From UBA10110 sp964354145 (lineage in GTDB: Bacteria > Patescibacteriota > Kazan-3B-28 > UBA10110), in NCBI GenBank assembly GCA_964354145.1, contig CAYGXX010000003.1, positions 1 through 31,969 on the forward strand: a stretch of DNA of 31,969 bases, read 5' to 3'. Under the pieces are notes generated by a model. That model ran no database searches. It was not told where the DNA came from and was given only the letters and a program-made list of their open reading frames with translations. Numbering within the stretch: position 1 is the first letter of the stretch; every line of letters begins with the position of its first letter. Made by a program: the position numbers and the translations under genes. Positions 17,022-23,400 of the stretch are shown one piece after another.

Positions 17022-17260
17022 AATCGAATTACTGTTCGAACCTGCCTACCGGCAGGCAGGCGCAGTGAGAACTACTCCATATTTCTGTCATTCCGGACTC
17101 TCTCTTCTGTCATCCCGGACCGGTTTGCCGTAGGCAAATCAGCCTGCCTGCCGGCAGGCAGGGATCCGGAATCCCCGCCTTACTCGCCTCGCGGCCAGCC
17201 TCGACGCCTAGGCGGGCGAAGCGGGCCGGCGAGGCAGGCAGACAAAAACAGAAAAAGAAA
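17022..17260. repeat. Cluster of GC-rich palindromic repeats
   Basis: Two copies of CTGCC(T/G)(A/G)CCGGCAGGCAG (about 17044-17060 and 17145-17163), an 'ATTACTGTTCGAAC...GAGAACTA' word also found at about 9797-9842, and CATTCCGG/CCGGAATCCC words. No gene is seen. These are the same kinds of dispersed repeats found in other gaps. Confidence 0.6.
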
Positions 17261-17344
17261 ATGACAATAAAATCTCTAGGATATTTAAATAGCCGCCGTA
17301 TAGAGCAGGCGGGTTTTTACTCTGCTATTTTTCATTGCCAATCT

Positions 17345-17548
17345 AAATAAAAAATAGCCCAGCGCGGTTGCTACAGAGAAACAAAAACAGTAGAGTCCAG
17401 TAGGAACGAGCAGTGGCAGGGTTGCTCTCTGTAACAAGGGGAATATCGACCATCCCCCCGCGCTGGGCCGAAGACGACGGCAAAGGAAAGTACAACTACC
17501 CCTAAGATAACATTTTCCCATCATTCGGCAATGCCACTGCAACTGAAG
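17345..17548 (-). repeat. Structured element, copy A
   Basis: On the minus strand a conserved lead (AGTTGC..TGG..TTGCC.AA, then GGAAAATGTTATCTTAG) runs into a stem CCCAGCGCGG / CCGCGCTGGG (17458-17467 with 17358-17367) that encloses a TACAGAG/CTCTGTA stem and is followed by TATTTTTTATTT, as in an intrinsic terminator with a long arm. Copy B lies 130 bp away. Not recognised. Confidence 0.55.
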
Positions 17549-17575
17549 TGATCCCTCTATATATAGTTACACTAC

Positions 17576-17606
17576 AAAAAAGGGGGAAGCCGGGGAGGCT
17601 TCCCCC
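17576..17606 (-). terminator. Intrinsic terminator on the minus strand between copies B and A
   Basis: Perfect 10-bp stem GGGGGAAGCC / GGCTTCCCCC (17582-17606) with a 5-nt loop, followed on the minus strand by TTTTTTGT. It shows that the region containing copy B is transcribed leftwards. Confidence 0.75.
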
Positions 17607-17672
17607 AGACCGGAAACGCGTGGCCTCTCGCAAGGGCGAGAGGTAGAGGGCAAAAGTGTGCTTAGATAACTG

Positions 17673-17830
17673 CCCAGCGCGAGGTTCCCCTACCACAGGC
17701 GAGTATCCCCGGGGAGGAGAGGAGGCACTTAAGATACCTCGCGCTGGGGTCACGAGAAGCATAAAGGACATCTGCTTCTAAAATAACAATTTCCTGGTGT
17801 TTGGCAAGACCAAAGCAACTATTGCGTGTT
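17673..17830 (-). repeat. Structured element, copy B
   Basis: Same order as copy A: lead (AGTTGC..TGG..TTGCC.AA, GGAAATTGTTATTTTAG) then a perfect 13-bp stem CCCAGCGCGAGGT / ACCTCGCGCTGGG (17736-17748 with 17673-17685). An 84-codon reading frame (17662-17916, minus) crosses it; in copy A the matching frame shares 'SC.G.A...E.VIL' but has an in-frame TGA. Either a small gene with a decayed copy, or a structured RNA; undecided. Confidence 0.5.
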
Positions 17831-17977
17831 TTCTTGTTGGCGCAAGCCAGGCGTACTGTCCATGCGTCGCCCTTTGGGCTATGCAGGACAAGCTTCTTGT
17901 CGCGCAAAACAACCATGGTAAGATATTCGAAACGTAGTTGAGAATATTACAGCCAAGCGTAGTTCGAAGAACGAAGC

Positions 17978-18010
17978 TTGGTGGAGCTGGGGGGATGTGG
18001 CATCCGTCGT
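17978..18010 (-). repeat. Fragment of the tmRNA 3' end
   Basis: Positions 17978-17996 repeat the 19 bp at 18176-18194 exactly (CCA tail, acceptor arm and start of the T arm of ssrA), and the next ~12 bp are a degenerate version of the T stem. It lies 198 bp beyond the real tmRNA end, as an attachment-site remnant would. Confidence 0.6.
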
Positions 18011-18143
18011 CGCTCGGATTACCTCACTCCTCCTCGGACCCTTGCGGTTCCGACACCCGCCCAGGGCGGGTTGCCTCCACTGCGGGGAAACTCCCGTTTC
18101 CCCGACCCCTTTCCCAGGGTGCGAATCCATCCATAAATCACAC

Positions 18144-18176
18144 CAAAACAAAACAGCCCAAATGGGCTTTTTGTTT
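18144..18176 (-). terminator. tmRNA terminator
   Basis: Immediately after the CCA on the minus strand: a CAAAA-flanked GCCCA/TGGGC stem (18156-18167) continuing into TTTTGTTTT. Confidence 0.75.
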
Positions 18177-18561
18177 TGGTGGAGCTGGGGGGATTCGCAC
18201 CCCCGTCCAATGAATAATTCCCAAGAGTCGCTACATGCTTAGTTGGTTTATTTGTTTTCATCTACTACTCATAAGCCAACAAAGGCAATAGCAGATTAAG
18301 TTACATTAGTCTTAAGTGCTAGCCGTAACCACTAACACAGCAGCTCGAGGACGTCAAACGTCCCAAGAAATATGACACCGACTAACTACCCTTGGAGCAC
18401 AGTAATTAACGGCGGTATTCGCAATTAGGCAAATACTGGCGCGAACCGAAGTCCGCTAAATGCGTTTTTGGCATTTGTGATTTGCTTAGTTTAACGTTGC
18501 CAAGCACTAACGACATGCTACCCCTAGAAATCAAGATTCACTGTCGAAGCTATACAGCCCC
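18177..18561 (-). ncRNA. ssrA: Transfer-messenger RNA
   Basis: 385 nt with encoded CCA. 5' GGGGCTG pairs with 3' CAGCTCC (one G-U), followed by A73 and CCA; the T arm is GGGGGTGCGAATCCCCC. After the 5' GCTTCGACAG, a pseudoknot (AGCA/TGCT and CGTT/AACG) precedes the tag region, as in PK1. The tag frame is not obvious. A GCA 9 nt after PK1 (18483-18485) gives nine codons ending at TAG (18456-18458, ANHKCQKRI). Another frame ends '...FAPVFA' at a TAA (18425-18427) that sits in the loop of a GTATT/AATAC hairpin, the usual place for the tag stop. Its partner smpB lies 0.6 kb upstream. Confidence 0.95.
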
Positions 18562-18567
18562 AGTAAT

Positions 18568-18595
18568 TTTATAATAATCAATGATACTATATCAA
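18568..18595 (-). promoter_or_regulatory. tmRNA promoter
   Basis: TTGATA (18590-18595), 16 bp, TATAAA (18568-18573), ending 6 bp before the mature 5' end at 18561. Confidence 0.6.
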
Positions 18596-18690
18596 ACCAA
18601 TGATTCGGACTATTAACCTTGCTCTTCCGTAGTGATATCTATATCGCAAGCGGCTGATGACAGATTTGCGATGAGATTGAGCGAAGGAGG

Positions 18691-18709
18691 GTCAAAGCTA
18701 TACAGCCCC
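18691..18709 (-). repeat. Fragment of the tmRNA 5' end
   Basis: 18 of 19 bp match the first 19 nt of ssrA (18543-18561), in the same orientation, 148 bp upstream of the real 5' end. The similarity stops there, so this is a fragment, not a second tmRNA. It is preceded by the dispersed AGCGAAGGAGGGTC core. Confidence 0.6.
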
Positions 18710-18835
18710 TGCGAGAAATATAGTAGACCAGAGCAAGAAAAATTGCAAGTTGAATAGCAAAAAAGGTGAACCTTTGCTATATTCAGTTCAATATCTTTTT
18801 GCCTGACTTTTCCTTAAAGGAGGTGAAGAGGCAAA

Positions 18836-19081
18836 ATGACGGACATTTATGGCTGTTCGGCTAACCCCGGCGCCGCGCCACTGTACCCAACAGATCGGAC
18901 CCTCTACCTAGTAGCTCGCAACTCTAACCCGCAAGGAGCTAAACCGGCCGTATCGGTGGACATCGACGCGGCGCACACCGAAATGGTCCTCTTCGACCCC
19001 CAAAGGGAGGAAGAGACCGTGTTGTATCGGGGCAAGGACTTCGACCCCAAGGACTTTGACCGCAAGAAGTCATCCCAATGA
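18836..19081 (+). CDS. Small hypothetical protein with strong Shine-Dalgarno and own terminator
   Basis: 81 residues, not recognised. AAAGGAGGTGA precedes the ATG by about 10 nt, an almost perfect ribosome-binding site. The protein is soluble and acidic toward its C-terminus (DPQREEETVLYRGKDFDPKDFDRKK), with no signal peptide. A clear intrinsic terminator follows 48 bp downstream, so it is a single-gene unit between ssrA and smpB, on the opposite strand to both. Base use is GC-rich compared with the surface genes. A hairpin (GCAAA...TTTGC, 18757-18777) lies in its leader. Same gene class by layout as 6928-7284 and 20135-20335. Confidence 0.6.
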   Translation: MTDIYGCSANPGAAPLYPTDRTLYLVARNSNPQGAKPAVSVDIDAAHTEMVLFDPQREEETVLYRGKDFDPKDFDRKKSSQ

Positions 19082-19128
19082 CCTTCACACCGGCAAAACA
19101 CCGGCGCCGAACGCCGGAGAACATGCAA

Positions 19129-19170
19129 GGCTGGCTCCCAAAAGGGCACATGGAGCCAGCCCCTTTTTAT
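19129..19170 (+). terminator. Terminator of the 18836-19081 gene
   Basis: Perfect 10-bp stem GGCTGGCTCC / GGAGCCAGCC (19129-19138, 19152-19161) followed by CCTTTTTATT. Confidence 0.85.
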
Positions 19171-19189
19171 TACTTACGACGGAGTCCGA

Positions 19190-19678
19190 CTACGCCTTGT
19201 GGCTACGCCCGCCTTGGGCGAGGCTACGCCGGATTTTCAATTTGCGCTGGATGTCTCGCGCCATTTCCTTGGCTTTGATTTTGGCGCGCTTATCGTATTT
19301 TTTCAAACCTCGCGCCAGAGCAATTTCTAGTTTAGCTACATTATGTTTTATATATAAGGATAGCGGGATCAAGCTCAAACCCTGCTCTTGGAGTTTACCG
19401 ATTAACCGCTTGAGCTCAGATTTTTTAAGCAATAATTTGCGGGGACGTAAAGGATCATACCCCGTCGGCACTCCCTGGTGATAAGCGGCAATATGTGCCC
19501 CCGTCAGCCAGAGTTCACCCCCCGCCACGGCCCGCAACCTGCCATAACTCCCCTTTAAACTCACTTGCCCCGCTCTAATAGATTTGATTTCTGGCCCTGT
19601 CAAAACTAATCCTGCCTCGAATTTATCAAGGATGTCATAACTGCTTTTAGCGTATTTATTGGTAGTAATGATTTTCAT
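19190..19678 (-). CDS. smpB: SsrA-binding protein SmpB
   Basis: 162 residues. Binds the tRNA-like domain of tmRNA and brings it to stalled ribosomes. Recognisable by 'NKYAKSSYDILDKFEAGLVLTG', 'EIKSIRAGQVSLKGSYGR', 'HIAAYHQG', 'RPRKLLLKK' and the C-terminal 'KKYDKRAKIKAKEMARDI'. The last ~10 residues (AQGGRSHKA) are translated from a GC-rich repeat (GGCTACGCC...GGGCGAGGCTACGCC) that has replaced the natural end. It is next to ssrA on the same strand. Confidence 0.95.
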   Translation of the reverse strand: MKIITTNKYAKSSYDILDKFEAGLVLTGPEIKSIRAGQVSLKGSYGRLRAVAGGELWLTGAHIAAYHQGVPTGYDPLRPRKLLLKKSELKRLIGKLQEQGLSLIPLSLYIKHNVAKLEIALARGLKKYDKRAKIKAKEMARDIQRKLKIRRSLAQGGRSHKA

Positions 19679-19738
19679 AATATAACATTAACTTATCTAT
19701 CCATTATCCCCCGAGTGTAATCGAGGGGTTACTTTAAC

Positions 19739-20059
19739 TTACCATTCTTTCTGCCATTTCCCAGAAATGAGTTTTTCTTTCTTGATTCTACTCCAACTTT
19801 TGATCTGAATCTCCCGTTGCCTAGCTTGAGTCAAATCTTCAAATTCTTCCTGATAAGCTAATCTTTTGACCCCATGCTTCTTTGTATATTCTCCCCCTAG
19901 TTTTGAAAGATGTTGTTTTAACCTGTTGTTAGGATTCCAAGTGCAACCAGTGTAATAACTACCATCTATACACTCTAAGATATAAATATACCATTTCCAG
20001 TTCACAAACTTATTGTAATCCCTCGACAAGCTCGGGAAATAAATAAATGGCTTCATCAT
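19739..20059 (-). CDS. GIY-YIG domain protein (YhbQ/UPF0213 type)
   Basis: 106 residues from ATG 20059. The domain starts at 'WYIYILECIDGSYYTGCTWNPNNRLKQHL', with GIY/YIG replaced by YIY and YTG as in this family, the conserved Arg in 'NNRLKQH', then 'GGEYTKKHGVKRLAYQEEF' and 'AQQRE-like' ARQREIQIKSW. Single-domain members are small putative nucleases of unknown role. The first ~19 residues come from a dispersed repeat (CTCGACAAGCTCGG), so the real start may be the GTG at 20005, which would begin MNWKWYIYILEC. No Shine-Dalgarno at either start. It is upstream of smpB with a 60-bp gap. Confidence 0.88.
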   Translation of the reverse strand: MMKPFIYFPSLSRDYNKFVNWKWYIYILECIDGSYYTGCTWNPNNRLKQHLSKLGGEYTKKHGVKRLAYQEEFEDLTQARQREIQIKSWSRIKKEKLISGKWQKEW

Positions 20060-20063
20060 AACA

Positions 20064-20093
20064 TTGACCTATGCCGCACAACCCGCTTATACT
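20064..20093 (+). promoter_or_regulatory. Promoter of the 20135-20335 gene
   Basis: TTGACC (20064-20069), 18 bp, TATACT (20088-20093), giving a leader of about 35 nt that contains GGGAGG. Confidence 0.6.
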
Positions 20094-20134
20094 GGCTTTG
20101 GCACAAGCCTAATTGCCACTACGGGAGGCCTCCT

Positions 20135-20335
20135 ATGACAACGAATCTACCGCCATGCTGTGCGGGATGTGGAAGGGAGCTTTCCTCTAGTTGTACCTTG
20201 TTTGTTGGCTCGCCGGACAAAAACCTGCTCTGCTCCACTTGCAGAGATGAAAAAACCCAAGACGAAGAGGGCTCAATCCCCCTTTCTGCTGGCGACCACA
20301 GCACCCTCCCTTTCCCATTTCAGCCCCCCGGCTGA
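20135..20335 (+). CDS. Small cysteine-rich (zinc-ribbon-like) hypothetical protein
   Basis: 66 residues. Cysteines are arranged 'PPCCAGCGREL ... CTLFVGSPDKNLLCSTC', i.e. two CxxC pairs about 20 residues apart, as in a small zinc ribbon. The tail is acidic then proline-rich. ATG at 20135 is preceded by GGGAGG at a suitable distance. A promoter lies upstream and a strong terminator downstream (20391-20443), so it is a single-gene unit. Function unknown. An overlapping frame beginning about 25 bp later is a shadow. Confidence 0.6.
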   Translation: MTTNLPPCCAGCGRELSSSCTLFVGSPDKNLLCSTCRDEKTQDEEGSIPLSAGDHSTLPFPFQPPG

Positions 20336-20390
20336 AAAAGATGCTAGGCCCAAATAAACTACCTAGCCCTTATCCGACTTCCTTCTTAGT

Positions 20391-20443
20391 GCCCCGGAGC
20401 CCCGCCATTCGCCAACTGGCAAAGGCGGACCGGGGCCCTTTTC
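20391..20443 (+). terminator. Terminator of the 20135-20335 gene
   Basis: Stem GCCCCGG / CCGGGGC (20391-20397, 20430-20436) with an inner CCGCC/GGCGG stem, followed by CCTTTTCT. It abuts the stop codon of the convergent surface-protein gene at 20443. Confidence 0.8.
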
Positions 20444-23400
20444 TATTCAACCACCTGTTTTTTGGCTAAGTAGGTTTTTTCGTAATGCTCCACCGCAGCC
20501 AAAGCTATCGCGGAAATGAGCGTCAGGATCATAAAGAGTATCTGGATACCATTCGGGCCGGTGGAAGGCAAAGTCCCCGGTGCGCCATAACTAATCACCC
20601 TGGCTACTCTCACAGTGGCATTATCCGCCATAATATTTCCATTGTAATAAGCCACCGCCATGACAGTGTTATAATATACTCCAGGCACGCGGCCAGCCGT
20701 GAATTTGCTTGTGTGATTATTGCCTGGCAATCCCGCTTTTAGAATAGTGCCGCCGCCAGCAACCACATACCAACTAAAGACAAGGGTGGTAATCTCTTTG
20801 CCCTCTGTATCGTAGCCTGTGGCAGTAAATGTCTTGGTGGCTCCAGGGACTAAAGTCACGTCTTTAGGTGTAACGACAATTCTATCCAATAGCCTCCCGC
20901 TTTCATCCTCTACTAGAGTCAGCTCTTCTAACTCACAATCACCTTCCTCACAATCGGTAATGTCCAGGGGCAATATGAGGATGTTTTGCCCTGCGCTTTG
21001 GGCAATGCCAGACTGAATAACTACCCCCGCGATACCTAATTCACTGTTGCCGTCCGCCACCATTAAGGTGTATGAACCCGGGGTAGAGTCTTTGTAGTAA
21101 ATCGTTTCCGTCATCGTGGTAATCCGGATGTAATGACGATAGAAGACTTGCCGACCCTGGTTAGTATTCGCCACATACTCCTCGGTAATAGGGTTTTTAT
21201 CACTGGTGTAGAAGCGACCGGTCGGAGAGATGCTATGCAACAGGAAGCTTCTCCCCGCCTGCAGTTCCACCGGCTGATCCCGGTTGGTAATCCCAAAAAT
21301 AATTGGATTGCTAAATGAATTCACGGGAATCCGCTGGGGATCGCTGGCAAAGTAAATCTGGTCAATGTCGCTGCTAGTTGAGGTTGTAATAACCGGCTTT
21401 CGTTCTGGATCAATCACCACATAGCCTTGGGTATTGCTATCCGCTGCCATCAAAGAATTATAGCCAATTTCTGGATCAGTATAGTAAAGCAAAGCGCTGT
21501 CCATCCCCACCGGAATCTTCAAGTACTCAGCGGGATCAGTTGGTTTGCCGGACCAAGGCCCCCAACTCTTGATGTAGAACGGTCCCGTAGGGGTTTTACC
21601 CATTCCGCCGGTAGTGCTAGTGGTTTCAAAGTTCAGCACCAAATCCTGAGTGCCCTCTACTGTATATGGCAAATACGCAGGCGGAACGCCAAAGGTATTA
21701 AAGTTTACCCAGTCAACCACTTTCAAAACGATTTCCTGGCTCACCTGCCCAGCTAAGAAGGAGATGGGACCTTCCGGCTGCGCGAAGGTCAACATTGGTC
21801 GCACAGTGGTAAATCGCCAAGTATTATCTGGCACTGGTCCATCAGTAATAAGATGCAACCCTTGGAGATCAAAGGCATCAATTACATGAATGGTATAAGT
21901 CTCGCCCGAATCCAGCGGGATGGGCGATTTCAAAGTTGCCACATTGCTCTCAGCTGACCAATTTACTCCCCACTGGCTAGCATCAATTTGCAGATTTCCC
22001 AACATCACTTCGTATTGCAGACTATCAGGGACAACCGGCTCAGAAAACGGAATCGCAATAGAGCTAAAAAGCTTTACGCTCTTGGCATTCATCGCTGGCT
22101 GGATCTGGTCGGTAATATAAGGCGCCGGATCAGGCCGAGGCTTAGGAGGGTTGGGAGGATCGACAATAATTACAGGTACATCCACCATAGTGGTTTTTTC
22201 CATAACATAGCCCACTACTCCATCAGCGATATTAATCTGGCTGCGTACCTTATCGTTGGGTGATCCAAACTTGCTTCCTTCACTATCTAATTGGATGCTA
22301 TAAACAAAATTTTTATTCTGTCCGACATTCAGAGTGCCGGTCCACTTCAGAGTATTAGTGATAGGGTCATAGACAAAGTCCCCCGAGGAAGAGCTTCCAG
22401 TATATTTAGTATTAACGGGGATATTGGCAGTGACGGTCATATTGCTGGCATTCATATCCCCAGTGTTTTCAATAAAGGCAGTGTAAGCTAAAATATCGCC
22501 TGGCTTAGCTTTGCCATCAGGACGATCGGGCGGCAAATCCACTTCAAAAGTCGATGTCTCCCAATTAGGCGAAGAGCCGACAATACTAGTAGCTTGCTTA
22601 GTGATTGCAGGATTAGTCTGATCCTTTAGGGTTACTATATTGGTGATGCCTAAATCATTATCTAAAGGTGTATTGACCCGGGCTTGGAAACCCATAGTTT
22701 GAGAGGCGCCAGCGGGCAGAGTACCGCTCCAGGTGAAGGTTTTGGTAGTGGCATTATAGCGGAGCCCCCCAAAGACATAGTTAGCGTAAATTGTATTGGC
22801 GGGCAGTGGATCAGTTAAAGTCACTCTAGCGCTGACCGTACCCAGTGAATTATCTACCTTGATAGTGAACAAAAGTAGCGCCCCCGGCTTAACCGTGTCG
22901 CTATCCACTAATTTAACCGAGGCGGTCAAGTCCGGGGCTTGTTTAACAGCCGTGGTGAAACTAAACGGATTAGGCACTGCTCGGCTGTCGGCATTATTCA
23001 AATATTTACCGTTAGCGTCTTTGGCAATGCTGGGATCGATGAAAACTTGGTATTGGGTTTTATATTCAAAGGGTACGTTGGGATGGCGCAAAGTCACCTG
23101 CGTGCTGCCAGTGTTCCAAGTAGCGACCCACTGGAAATCAGGCACTGCCGTGCCGTCCACCCGGCTAAACTTAAAGGCATTAATTACCGAAGGCCGGTCC
23201 ATCGCCGCGCTAAAAGTAACGCGCACATAAGACGATGTCCCGCTGATCGGCACGTCCATTGCATCCTGCACTGGAGTAGTCAAGGTAATATATGGCCGGA
23301 TCGTGTTCACCCGGGTGTACGCATCATAACCACTCGGGGCATTTTCAACATTGCCATAGCTATCGGTAGCGCGAGTATAAAAATAATAAGTGCGGTTTAT

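Noticed and set aside
17485..17548. TGA read as glycine (code 25), which would open the copy-A frame
   Set aside because: TGA acts as the stop of supported genes here (PaaX/Cas2-like, membrane protein), and no supported gene contains an in-frame TGA.
18650..18709. A second complete tmRNA
   Set aside because: Only the first 19 nt match; no pseudoknots, tag or T arm follow.
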